A stretch of 64,000 bases of DNA from Parachlorella kessleri (lineage: Eukaryota; Chlorophyta; Trebouxiophyceae; Chlorellales; Chlorellaceae). Below, piece after piece: positions 11,501 to 22,131 of the stretch. The notes beneath the pieces were generated by a model, which was not told the origin of the DNA, searched no databases, and worked only from the letters and a program-made list of their open reading frames with translations. The position numbers and the translations under genes were made by a program. The first letter of the stretch is position 1. Each line of letters begins with the position of its first letter. Location: the NCBI GenBank assembly GCA_001598975.1, contig BBXU01000593.1:1-64000 (forward strand), written 5' to 3'.

Positions 11501-14500
11501 CGAGCTGCTGGACGGCGCCGCCGAGCACATGGCGGGCCGGCTGGGGGAGTACCCGCCCCAGTCAGTGGCCACCATGGTGTGGGCGTTTGCGCGGCTGCAG
11601 GCGCACCCGGGCAGGGGGCTGCCGGGGGGAGGGTTCAGGACGCCCCTGGTGAGAGGGAGGGGCCTGAGGTGGTGGGAGTGGGCTCAGGCGGGGTTGGGGT
11701 TACAAAGGTGGCAGTGCGAGGCTAGGGGGCCCACTTGGCGTGGTCAGCTGGCACACCCTGACAGTTGGTACCATAGGAGCATATCGGGTTTGGGCGGTGA
11801 GGGTCTCATGCATTGCCCTCACGGGGATCCTGGGCCGGATGCTTATTGGGACCTGGTGTGATGCAGAGGGAGCCATGAGTGGCTGTGCGTCTCACAGGGG
11901 CCACAGCGACTGCGGGGTCTGCAATTCATATTCTACCTCCCATCGCCAGCAAGCCGGCCAGAGGGAGGGCAGCAACTTCTGACGCTCTGCTCCGTGGGCG
12001 GTGAGTTATGCACTTAGCCTCCAGCGGTCTCCATTTGTTTGCCTTTCAGGACGACCAGCCTCTATTGGAAGCTGTGGAGGCCTTTGCGGTTGGCCATGCC
12101 GACCAGCTATGGCCCCAGTCCACGGCCATGCTGTGCTGGGGCCTGGCCTCACTGCATCACCACCCCAGCCCCGTGTTCCTCGCGTCCGTGACGCAGCACC
12201 TGGTGCAGCATGCAGAGCGCGCAGGGCAGGGGCAGCAAGCCCAGCAGCATGGGACCCACGAGGCCCTGGGCGAGGAGCTGTACAACAGCCCTGGGGGGGT
12301 GCCGGCGGAGGCGGCAGTGCCAGCAGAGGGGGGGAGCGGGGCAGGAGGCGATGCGGGCCTGCATCAGCTGGGAGGGTCTGGCAGCCCCCTGCTGCACTCG
12401 TATGCCCTGGTGGCCTGGGCTTTTGCCCAGTGGAAACACACTGACCTGCGGTTCTTTGGTGCCGTCCGCTCCCTGCTAGCAGCCGCCGGCGCCTCAGCCA
12501 GCCTCCCAGCGGCAGCCGACCCGGGGGAGGTGCAGGGTAGCCTGGCCCCAGCAACCGTGTCCAACCTGGCCTTTGCCCTTGCCAAGCTGGGAGTTCGAGA
12601 TGAGGAGCTGGTGGAGGCCTTGTGTCGGGCGGCGGTCGGGCGGCTGCACACGTGAGTAGCGCTGCCTCCCTTTCTGTTAATAGAAGTGCCACTCTTCCGA
12701 GCACTGCAGTCCTGCGGCCAGCAGCTGGCAGCCATGCCTCGCCCCTCGACCCTGCGCCCGCTGGTCCTTCGCAGTTTAGGAGCAACTCTTACGTGCATAC
12801 TTTGGGAGCTTCAGGTGTTCGTATGGCATACACTTTTCCCACCGGTCAATGGATAGTGGTCAGCGGGGTGATTGGTGTTGCCACATTTGCGCGCCTTTTG
12901 CCAGAACCGGCCGTTGCAGTTGCCCCGAGCCCCGCCCTCCTGATGCATGGCAGCTTTGCTTGAGGCCTCCTCTATGTGCCTTGCAATCCACATGCTGCTC
13001 AACTACCATGCATCGCTCCTGCCCTTGCTTTGGTCCCTGCAGGTACAACAGCCAGGAGCTGGTCAACCTGCTGTGGTGCCACGCTGCGCTGGGAGTCCAG
13101 CCGGGCCCCGCCCTTCTTGCGGAGTGTGTGGAAGCGCTTACGCCCCAGCTGCCGGCCTGCGATGCCAGCCTGGCGGCGCTGGCGGTGCATTCACTGGCGG
13201 TGCTGAGGTAGGGGGGATGGCGGAAATGCTGTCCATGCGGGAATTGGGGTGGGATTATGCTCGCTTGGGCCTTGTTTGTAAGGGGTTGGGCAGGCCCCGT
13301 AGCTGCACCATGCTGCTGCTGTTCGGGTGGACGGCCAACTGCATGCCAAACTCTGTATGCATGGAGAGCCCCTCAGACATGCCTGAGGCCAATCATTGCA
13401 TGCTTGCATCTCTGAGGGGTATCTGCACAGGCCCCACCCAGGCTTCCTGACAATTAGAAACACAGGTAAACATTGTGTGAAGCAAACCGGTTGCTACTTG
13501 AAAAGGGCTTCATAAGAGAAGAAATCAAGCTCCCCTGTCACTGCAGGTATGCCCCACCAGACGCCTGGATGGAAGCAGCGGTGGAGTGTGTGGCCTCCAC
13601 CGTGCTGGACGAACTGCCTGAGGAGGAGGTAGCCGAAGACTTAGGGGGGGGAGAGCAGGGCGACAGAGTGCATGAAGGGAGGGAGGCGGCGGGTGCCGCA
13701 GGCAATGCCCAAGAGCAGGGGCAGCAACAGGACAGCGAGGCACTAGGTACACTACCCGAGATTGGGCTTCCCTTGGGGCAGCGCTCGACAGCTGGTGCTG
13801 CTGCCTCTGTGGGACCGGCGCCCCAGGCAGATGCTGGACAGCAGCAGCGGCAGGCTAGAGGCGGGGCCGCAGCTGTCCGTGGCGGTAAGCCACACAGAGA
13901 GAGCAAGGGCAGCGCCAGGAGCAAGGGCTCTGCCAGGACGGCGGGCCGGCAGGCGCGCGGGCTGAGGCTCAGCAGCGTGCATGTGACTCTGCTCTCCAAG
14001 CTGCTGTGGGGGTGTGCCCACCTGGGGTACAAGCCGCCCCAGGTGCTGCTGCAGCCGCTGCTGGCGGGCGTGGAGTGGGCGCTGGCAGGCGCACGCACCA
14101 GCCCCCGTAGCGGCAGGACCTCCCCGGTGAGTGTGTGCGTGTGCGTGTGCGCGTAGGGCACGGCTGGTGTTCTTGCAAGGGCAGGCAGCATGGTGCAGGG
14201 TGCGCTATGATCTAGAGTAAGTATCCGGGCGGGTGATCGCATCTGGTACTCGAACGGGGCTTGCTGCGTGCAGCTGTTGCGGTGGAAGTCTGCCTCTACT
14301 ATCCCTCGCTGGTCGACCCACCCCACTGACATTGGTCTAGCAGATAGACCTTCCACCCTGCTCACGCACAGTGCCAAGCCATCATCAATGTGGCGGACTG
14401 AGCTTCCACATATTCAGCTGTGCAGGTGCTGCATGTGGTTGATATGGTGATGCTGCTGTGGGCGCTGGCCGTGCTGGAGCAGTACCACTCCCACTTGTAC

Positions 14501-15535
14501 AGCACCCTCTGCTCACACACCTCCCACCTGCCGAGGGGCACCCCCAGGGAGGAGGGCATGGTCCAGCTACTGCGCCAGGTGGGCTGGGCAGGGCAGGTGC
14601 CTGGGGCAGCGACTCAGTTGACGCGGGGGTGCAGCGACTTGTTTGGGCTGGAATGGGCTGAACTGAAACACTCTTGGGCCGTAATCCGTATGCAGTCACT
14701 GAATGCACGCTTCTATTGTAAGGCAAAGCGGCAAGGAGCGCGTTTGTATTGTGCTGTGTCCACATATGCTGGATAGAGTTTTTGCTTTGCCACTCGGATA
14801 ACACTGCCGTTTGGGTAAGTCTGTGCCGTTCAGGTGGTCATGCTGAGCGGCTGCGAGGCCCAGTTTGTGAGCATGCAGCTGCGGGGCAGCAACATCCTCC
14901 CCGAGTGGCTGAGGGAGAGCCAGCAGCAGCAGCCGCAGCAGCAGCAGCACGGGCGTGGTGCGGGTGGCCGTGGGGGAGGAGGAAGTACCTCCAAGAAATT
15001 GGGCGCACCAGGCGGAGCAGCTGCAGGTGCATTGGGTACAAGCGGGGCGGTTGCCAAGGGAGCACCAATGGAAGCGCCCAGCAGTTCCCATCAGGGCGCG
15101 GGCCCGCATGTCCACCGCCCTGTCCGCCATGCCGCCCCCTCCGGCACACCTGTCGTGCCGCAGGCAGGCGCTGCTGACGAGGAGCACCCGGTGCAGCCTG
15201 CGGCTGCGCAGCCTGCGCAGCCGCAGGCTGAGAGCCAGGGGGCCAAGGAGGCAGCTGAGGCGCTGGCAGCTGCGCTGCGTAGTGCCGGCTGCAAGCCTGT
15301 GGACGTTCGCCAGCTGCTGTTTGGCGAGTGGGTGGTGATGTACCGCCTGCGGGACTCGGGCCAGGCCGCAGTGCTGCCCTGGCTGCCTGCCCAGCGTGCT
15401 GTGAACGACCCAGGCCGGGCCCTGGGCAACGCGCTTGCCACGCTGCGCGTGCTGGCTGCCAAGGGGTTCCCTGTGGTGGTGGGCGCACCCCAGTTGGAGG
15501 CCACAGTGGCGGAGTGCTTGGACCTGTGGACTTAA
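8512..15535 (+). CDS. Octotricopeptide-repeat (OPR) protein, large
   Basis: Predicted RNA-binding helical-repeat protein. Characterised OPR proteins in Chlamydomonas (Tbc2 is one) control stability, splicing or translation of single chloroplast transcripts; the target here is unknown. Ten exons join in frame to 1448 aa: 8512..8595, 8696..9700, 9975..10176, 10392..10985, 11389..11648, 12050..12651, 13043..13207, 13547..14126, 14426..14578, 14834..15535. About 15 degenerate repeats of roughly 38-40 aa carry the signature LxxLLWALAxLGHxP, for example LCNIAWALGRMGHRD, ASRLMWALTKLGHRS, VATMVWAFARLQAHP, LVNLLWCHAALGVQP and LSKLLWGCAHLGYKP. Low-complexity Q/S/G linkers interrupt the array. The last 60 residues (ALATLRVLAAKGFPVVV) resemble only the end of a RAP domain. 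The start is inferred: the exon at 8696 has no Met, and exon 8512-8595 is the nearest with matching phase and a GTAAG donor; an upstream in-frame ATG lies at 8242. Confidence 0.85.
15194..15230. repeat. Perfect 18-bp inverted repeat with 1-nt loop inside OPR1 exon
   Basis: CAGCCTGCGGCTGCGCAG at 15194-15211 is followed after a single C by its exact reverse complement at 15213-15230. It encodes an Ala/Gln/Pro-rich linker (QPAAAQPAQPQ) in the last OPR1 exon and could form a strong hairpin in DNA or mRNA. Confidence 0.85.
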
Positions 15536-16464
15536 GTGCCCGCTGGTAGCTCCGGTGAGGCCAGTCCAACCTGCATTCAGGCAGCGCACGTGCAGCAGGG
15601 CGCCTGAACCTGCCTGTTAACACTTAAAATGGTGCAGCAAGGGCAGCTGTTGCTGGGGTTTGACAGGCTACCGGCTGTCGAGGATCAGGGCGGCGACGGT
15701 CGAGCAAGCGTTCATGCGTTTCATTGCTACCTGCACTGGAGAGGGGTTGGGGCCACAGCGTGAGGGCTCCGTGCAGGATGGGTGGTGTGCTTCCATGTGT
15801 GCACCTTGCGTGCTTTGGCTAGAGTGCGTCAAGATTTTCTTATGCAGTGCCAACATGGTCAGGGTTTGCCGTGTTGGCATCTAGGTCAGATTGTCCATGA
15901 TCGTGTTTTCTGCGGATAGCTGCTGAGTTACAGCAGAGTTGTTGCACAGCAGGGCCACAGGATGAGCCTTCTGGCTCAGACACTGGAGCAAGCTCCCAAG
16001 AAGTCAGCTTGCAAGCTGACATTTACGATCCCCTGTTTTGTACGCCTTTCGTGCCAAAATAACAGAATGTGTAGAAAGACAGTGGTGACAATTGAGAGGG
16101 GGAGAGCATACAAGCAAAAAAAGGGAAGAAACAGTACTAGTCGAGCATCCTCAGTGTACAAGTTCTCGTAATGTGCTGTTGACATGTATCCCTGAGTGGT
16201 GCTGCAGGCCATGGCTGCCATGATGGTAGCACCCTCTATGTCTGCTACGTTGCGAGTCCATTTAGATCCTGCAGCAGATAGGGTGTAAATCGTCGGCAGC
16301 AAGCTTAGGCCCTGGCCTGTTTGGGCACCCTGTGGCGGGGGATGGCAGGTGCAGCAGGCCTCATCCACTCAAAACTTGCATGGAGGTCTGCAGCCATGTA
16401 GCAGCTGGTTTGATCAATCACCATTCTGCCTACAAGCAGTGCTGCGCAACTTACCCAACTGGCT
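15536..16464. other. Convergent intergenic region, no gene recognised
   Basis: Holds the 3' flank of OPR1 (plus) and of the membrane micro-protein gene (minus). Only short unremarkable reading frames are seen. A minus-strand TGTAA-type signal lies at 15926-15930 and a plus-strand TGTAA at 16284-16288, both far from the stops they might serve. Confidence 0.4.
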
Positions 16465-16925
16465 TCATGACATGTACTTGGTGCCCGCTGGTGCGTTGTG
16501 ATAGAAGGGGTTGAGTATGGTTGGCTGGTCCGAGCCCTCACGGGGCTGCAGGTGGGGCAGAGCAGGCAAAAGTCTGTCAGTCACCAGTCTAACAGGGTTG
16601 ATGGTACCCTACTTCCCCTTTAGCCTGGCTGAAGTATGCTCGGCCTCAGCCTGAGCACACTCCATCTAAGCACACTGCTTCACCAGCAGGCGCGAAGCCT
16701 ATTATGCACGGATATCAGTGAACCCGTTCCATCGACTCTTCATACCTTAGCTAACGTAGACTTCTCCACCTGGCTCTTGAACTCAGCTGTCAGGCTCTGG
16801 GGATGGCTTGCGAACGGTGCGTTCCTCACGCCAACCCAGACGGCAGCAGCAGTCCCCAGAGCTGTTAGCATGGCCGGTCCCACCTTAGCTGGACCGCAAA
16901 GCATGTGGCCGATAAGCTGAACCAT
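16465..16925 (-). CDS. Single-span membrane micro-protein (paralogue A)
   Basis: Two exons, 16746..16925 and 16465..16545, join at phase 0 through a GTATG donor and a CAG acceptor to give 86 aa. Residues about 15-35 (GPAMLTALGTAAAVWVGV) form one hydrophobic span, followed by RNAPFASHPQSLTAEF and a short tail ending PTILNPFYHNAPAGTKYMS. I do not recognise the family; size and topology resemble small subunits of mitochondrial or plastid membrane complexes, but that is inference. The gene at 18710-19130 encodes a clear paralogue with the same start (MV), the same NAP[FY]xxxPxSL[ST]xE[FW] motif and an intron at the same phase and place. Start chosen because both paralogues align from this Met. 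Confidence 0.65.
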
Positions 16926-18160
16926 GGTGACAAGGACGAGCAGAGAAAGGCGGCGGACAATGGCGGCGAGGCAAAATGTGGTCGGAGGATGGGCCGAGAT
17001 GACTTTTGATGCTCCAGAGCTTTGAATAATCGAGCTGCGTATCCATAGTTCGTCAGTGATGTGTTCATGTAGTGAGAGTGGTGAGGTCAGTCCCAGCAGG
17101 CTCAGCACGCCGGTGTGCAGAAGGATTGCCCGACGCCTGCAGGGTGCATTTCAGATTAGATGCACGTGACAGCAAGGGTTAGCAAGGGTGCTGCTGTTAA
17201 TCAGCACGCCCGGCTACCGGTGTGCAAGTCGCACAATGTCAAACATGATGTCAAGCGACTGTTTGGCACGCTGTTTGGGATGGCTGGCAAGCCTGTAATA
17301 GTATTTAGCAATGCCAGGTTCAGGGTCCAAGGAGAACCTGGAGAACCCTCACTTTGTTTAGTCTGGAACAAGAGTCAGAAGCAAATCTAGGTTTTTTATG
17401 CGGAAGCAAAGCCTGGTTGCTTGGCCCAGGCGAGGGGAAGATAGGCAGCACCACAGATGCCTCGGTGAGCACTTTGACCTGGTAAAGAGTTGAGAGTACT
17501 GCGGCAGTCATCAATGACCTCAGGCCACTCCGAAAGCTCGTAGTTAAGACCGTTCTGTGCACAGCTTGCTCCCGGTTTTCTTTTAAGGAAAGATGGTCAG
17601 CGCTTAAGCCTTGGAGGGTTGCTGCAGGCGGCACATTAGAACCTGGTAGACGCTGGTCCGAGCCAAATACAAGACCCCCTTTGGACCATATCCGTTGTGA
17701 GGTGAGGGCCGATTTATATTGAAGCGTCAACTGGCAGCAGCCCAGTGCCTGCTGACCAAGTTGCAGGTAAAGGAACAACGTGGTCCCCTGGCATCCAGGA
17801 AGTCTGCCCAGCCAAATGATATGCTTTGAAGTGGGTGAAAGACTGGCATAAATACATGAAAGCAAAGGGCGATCTGGGCCACGGGGTTGCCATTGTGCAG
17901 GCAAGCCGGACCGGACATTCATTTATTCAGATGTCACCGAGTGCAATCTGTGCCAGGTGTGCTCTAGGGTTGGCAGTGCAACGGCAAAAGATGCTCAGTG
18001 CAGCATGCAAAGGATGCTCTGTGGGGTGCATAAGCCAGTAACTCTGTCAGGCTACGGTTGCCTGCCCGGCACATGCCCTTGAACCCTTCTTCAGGTGGCC
18101 CTGCAATGGCGGCCAACAGGTCACGTATGGGGCCATGGCGCGCCGGGTAACAAGGGATTT

Positions 18161-18225
18161 CTTACTTGGGGTGGCAGGAAGTGCGATCAGAGAAGAGGTA
18201 CGGTATGCTGGGCTGTTGTGGTTGT
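18161..18225 (-). repeat. Copy of dispersed repeat family R1
   Basis: The reverse complement reads CAGCCCAGCATACCGTACCT, then CTTCTCTGATCGCACTTCCT and GCCACC, collinear with the copies at 19784 and 22763. Confidence 0.55.
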
Positions 18226-18403
18226 TTCCTTGTCCCTAGTCACCAGGGCTCGGCTTGTAGTTATTATAAAGTGGAAAGTATATCTGGCAGATGTGTCAAG
18301 CATATGGTCCTGACCAGTCTGTTGCCCGCCCCCAGTAGTGCACCACCCGTCTCAGAGCTTTCTTTCACTCTACAATAACTGAGGTGCACCTATATCTACT
18401 GAG

Positions 18404-18465
18404 CGTGGCGGGTAATGCGGTCAGTGGGGAGGTACGGGTACACTGGGCTGACAGGGGTCTATGCA
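18404..18465 (-). repeat. Copy of dispersed repeat family R1
   Basis: The reverse complement reads CCCCTGTCAGCCCAGTGTAC, then CCGTACCTCCCCACTGACCG and CATTACCCGCCACG, the same order of words as the other R1 copies. Confidence 0.55.
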
Positions 18466-18709
18466 GTTATGCTCTGTTTATTTACCAACACTCATTGCCC
18501 TCCGCTGCCCTTCTCTGCCATTTGCATCCCCTTCATTCTCAAGCAGACGTTGTTTTACATCGCAGGGGACTATCCTGAAGCCGTTGCTCACCATACCACC
18601 GACACTAGTGTACAAGACGCGCAAGGGATAACCGTACGGAAATGGGGTAGCCTTCTACAACAGCCGCGGCCGTCAGCGGAGAGGCTGCAATACAAGGAGG
18701 AGCTAGTTG

Positions 18710-19130
18710 TTAGAAGTCTTGTTCCACAAGCAAGCTCGTCATATCACGGTGAGGTACACCTTCACTTGTGTCTTCAGTTTGGGTGCACTTTTGCTGCAGT
18801 TCGCAGAAGCAGCCCTGCAACAATACTATGGTGGGCTGACTTACATTTGGTGCAAGAGGGACGTCTGACGCCTCCCTAATCTGCAGGTACACATTGGCAG
18901 TGAGTGTTAAGTATGTTACTCTTCTCGGAACGCCAAAGCTCGCTCTCAAAGCTTACCTTTGGGAGCTTGGCGGCTTCCCTCCACTCTACGCTTAGGCTCT
19001 TGGGGTAGGTGGTGTAAGGGGCATTATTGGTGGCAACGTAAATCACAGCAGAGAGGCCAAAGGCGACTCCCATTGCTGCTAGCAGCCTGCCGGCAGGGAC
19101 AAGGCTCTGGATGGCGCCCGCACTGACCAT
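18710..19130 (-). CDS. Single-span membrane micro-protein (paralogue B)
   Basis: Exon 1 (18957..19130, 58 codons) starts MVSAGAIQSLVPAGRL, has one hydrophobic span (LLAAMGVAFGLSAVIYV) and then the paralogue motif NNAPYTTYPKSLSVEW. It ends at a GTAAGC donor in phase 0, exactly like paralogue A. Exon 2 begins at 18880 (IREASDVPLAPN, compare PREGSDQP in A). Reading on gives a stop at 18710 and 114 aa, but a strong GTAAGT follows LAPN, so a further intron and a different C-terminus are quite possible. The 3' boundary is therefore uncertain. Function unknown. Divergent from the DCN1-like gene. Confidence 0.5.
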
Positions 19131-19709
19131 GTTGGCTTTGTTAGGCTGTGATGGCTAGATGCGCGCTGGCTGGCAGCAGTAGTGCAGCGTTGCCTGGATG
19201 ATAGGGATACCTTCGGTTTTGGAATTGGCTTCGCAGCATTCAATCTTGGTTTACATCAAGGAGGGTGAAGCGACGAGCTCCCCCGGGACAAAAGCGGGTC
19301 GGGTGACGTGCCGGGGTGACTTGCCTGCTTTCCTGTTTAGATTTCATGCTTACAGCTGGTCAGTCAATTGACAGTTCTTGAGCACTGTTCACTGCATGCA
19401 TTTTGACCATGGCGAATGGACACTTTCTCTGTTCCTTCACAAGTTGTTTAGCTGAAGGCAATCGTGCAGAAGCTCACCCACCCACTGATGCCAACAATCT
19501 AGAGCATATGCCACAGCACTAGACTCTAGTTTACTGGCTAGCACCAAGTGTCTGCATGAAGTTGTATTAACCACATTTGTACGACCATCATGTAAGTTCA
19601 GCCAGGTGGGTCACCTCCGGGGCAACTTTCGAATCCAAACTTTGAGTTGAACTTGGCAACCCGATTGGTTGCATAGCATGCTGGAAGACAAGACTCAGAA
19701 GCATTTCCG

Positions 19710-19765
19710 CATACAGCCCCGTCAGTACAGTTTGCCTCTCACTCTCTGTTGCCACCCTTGCGGAC
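19710..19765 (+). repeat. Copy of dispersed repeat family R1
   Basis: Starts CATACAGCCCCGTCAGTACA, followed by GTTTGCCTCTCACTCTCTGT and TGCCACC. It is closest to the minus-strand copy at 37139-37200. Confidence 0.6.
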
Positions 19766-19783
19766 AACATCCCGGGAAGAGAC

Positions 19784-19880
19784 CTACTGGATCGGATCTC
19801 AGGCACAGAGCACAACTGCATACAGCCCTGTCAGTCCAGTATGCCCCTACCTCCTCTCTGAGCCGCGTTGCCTGCCATCT
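19784..19880 (+). repeat. Long copy of dispersed repeat family R1
   Basis: Shares about 100 bp with 22763-22870: a GACCTACTGGA...GATCT.AGGCA.....ACAGAGCA lead, then CATACAGCCCTGTCA.TCC.G, TATGCCC and CTCCTCTC.GA. This pair defines the longest form of the repeat. Confidence 0.7.
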
Positions 19881-20571
19881 TTACAGAATAACATGCTGGA
19901 ACTGTCTGAGGCACCATAGGCAGATATCCACGGCCGCCAACAAGAGTGCGCTATGTGTATACCAGTCATAACACCCGTGGGTACAAGAGCACTTGGGATT
20001 TGGTGCATGACCGCTGCAGTGCTCGAAGCTGCAATCCACCGCCAGAAAACAAACAGGGAGCCACCTGCCTCAAACGAGTAGTAGCTACAGGAACTAGTAA
20101 AGAATCGGCAGATGCCACAGTGTGGGCCTAACTGCAGTCGCTACAAGCATCGTCGGTTTTCTGCTTACTGCTCACTGAAAGGGAGCTGTCCTGGGGGCGG
20201 GGCGTTACAGCACAGAATGTTATCCACTGTCGAGATAGAGACTATCAGCATGGTACTGGCCTGTGTGCCCTCCCACACAGCGATCAGTCTAGGAATCAGT
20301 CTAGTAACTCAGACTCAGTTCTCAACGGTGAATTAATCACACCTGCACCGGTGGCCCCTGAGAGTACGACGTTGCAGTGGGAAAGCAACAGCCCGATGCA
20401 CTCCAAGGTCATGGCTAGGGCGGGAACTACGTGGGCTTTTCCAAAGCTGAAACAAACCAAAAACCAATCTGTTTGCGGTTCCTATGCGCATTTGAAAGTT
20501 TACATCTTATTTACCATATAGAGTACTATTAGTTCTGCCAGGTTCGACCTTGATCACTCTCACACTTCAAC

Positions 20572-22131
20572 ATGAAGCGGCGAAGGGCCCCAGCAGGCGT
20601 CACCAAGGTATCTAGTCTACTTCATACTCAGTGGGTGCACAATGGTAACCTAGAGGCTCACCTACCTGCTTTGAACTGACGGCATGCACGAAGTTAGCGT
20701 GGCACCTGGTGAGCGCAGGCAGGCAGCAAGGATAAAAACAAAGTAGTTGCACTTTTCAACTGCTACAAAGGAAAGGCAGGGACAGAGGACGTCATAGGGC
20801 CTGAAGGTGTGGCCTGCCTGAGCTTTGCTGCTGCGTCTGGTGCCAGGAGTGCTGACGGAAGCGGCAACAAGGGACACCGCTGCAGACAGCTGGTGTTGAT
20901 CTCTGGTACCCACCGGTTTTGCGCTGTGGCAAGCACGCCTGCCAAGCGTGTGTTAGTCTTGGAGCGTGGTTACCACCATGCGTACTAGCCCTTCCGCTGT
21001 TGCCGTTGCACTCCCTCCCACCAGGCATTGAGAAGTTTTGCTCCGACCTGAAGCTGGAGCCCAGCGACCGCAAGGTGCTGCTCCTGGCATGGCGGTTTGG
21101 CGCCAAGCGCATGGGCTTCTTCTCCCGAGAGGAGTTCTTGGACGGCTTCAAGCTCATGAACTCCAGCAGCGTTGCGCAGCTACTCAAGGCGTTGCCCTCC
21201 CTAGAGGCAGCAGTGCAGGACCCTGCCACGCTTCAAGATTTCCACATCTATGCTTTTCGCTTCTGCCTCACGGTGGGTGCTGGGGCGGGCTGGTAGTGGT
21301 TTTTAGGCCGGTCTATGCTCTGGGTACAGCGTGATATTCCCGTGGTTGTAAGTCAACTGTAGGCTTCGGTGTTGGTAGCAACAGGATAGATTGTTGAACA
21401 CCAGCTGTTAACATGCTATCTGGGTGGCAGGTGCAGTTCCTTGTCATGTGCTACAGCCGAGCGGCTGGTCGCACCCCGGCCCATGCAGGAACCTGGGCAG
21501 AAGATTATTGACATAGAGACCGCTGCACAGATGTTGGAGCTGGTGCTGCCGGGCACTCCCTTCACAGAACCGTTCTGCGAATACCTTGGCCATCAGACAG
21601 ACTACAAGAAAATCAGCATGGACCAGTGGCAGGGCTTTTATCGGTAAGCGGGTGGCTGGTATGTGTGCGCCACTCAAATTTCAGGGTAGTACGTGACTAC
21701 GAGGATGCCGTGCAAGGTAGGTGAAGTGATGGGGTTACATGCAAACCTGTATGTGGGTGATGCTGGTACTGGCAATGCTTAGTAGAGGGTTCTGCTCTTG
21801 TGAAGCTATGGATTGTCATGGAAGCAGTCGGGGGCACGGCTGTGAGCTGATGAACAAGGAGTGGCATAGGAATTCAGGAGTTTGGGGTACCCAGGGGCAT
21901 TCTAGGTAATCAGGCCTTTTGTTGTCAGCTGTGGAGAGTGGCCTGGGGCAGCAACGCAAGATTGGCAGGCAAGATACAGACTGCGTGTCTGCTGACTCGT
22001 AACCTGTGCCTGCTGGCAGGTTCTGTCGAGATATCAAGCCCGACCTGAGCAACTACGATGATGACTCAGCCTGGCCGCTGCTCCTGGATAACTTTGTGCG
22101 ATGGTACAAGGCCAGGACTGACCAGGCATGA
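20572..22131 (+). CDS. DCN1-like protein (cullin neddylation factor, PONY domain)
   Basis: DCN1-like proteins bind cullins and the NEDD8 E2 and promote cullin neddylation, activating cullin-RING ubiquitin ligases. Five exons join in frame to 212 aa: 20572..20607, 20719..20806, 21025..21272, 21489..21643, 22020..22131. After a basic start ([12 protein letters not shown]) comes [10 protein letters not shown], then [14 protein letters not shown] and [20 protein letters not shown], the EF-hand-like part. [36 protein letters not shown] and the hallmark end [19 protein letters not shown] complete a full potentiating-neddylation domain. Length matches short plant DCN1-like proteins without a UBA domain. 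Start chosen because the tiny exon 1 phases exactly into exon 2. Confidence 0.95.

Larger units (their letters stand above)
17109..18709. other. Region between paralogues A and B; repeats, no recognised gene
   Basis: Contains two minus-oriented copies of repeat R1 (about 18161-18225 and 18404-18465). The longest frame, 17320-17922 on the minus strand (200 codons), has no recognisable domain. If paralogue B has a third exon it would lie here. Confidence 0.35.
19131..20571. other. Intergenic, repeat-bearing
   Basis: Divergent spacer between paralogue B and the DCN1-like gene. It carries two R1 copies in tandem (19710-19765 and 19784-19880). No convincing exon was found. Confidence 0.4.

Noticed and set aside
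15420..15535. RAP domain at the OPR1 C-terminus
   Set aside because: Only the final helix-strand pattern is suggestive; the conserved core (EVDGPxHF-like) is absent, so it was not annotated as a domain.
17320..17922. 200-codon minus-strand frame between the membrane micro-protein genes
   Set aside because: No domain, no hydrophobic or repeat pattern and no splice context; long frames by chance are common in this GC-rich DNA.
18060..18125. Third exon of paralogue B (GHLKKGSRACAG...)
   Set aside because: Keeps phase and has an acceptor, but bears no similarity to the paralogue A C-terminus, so it was left out of the model.
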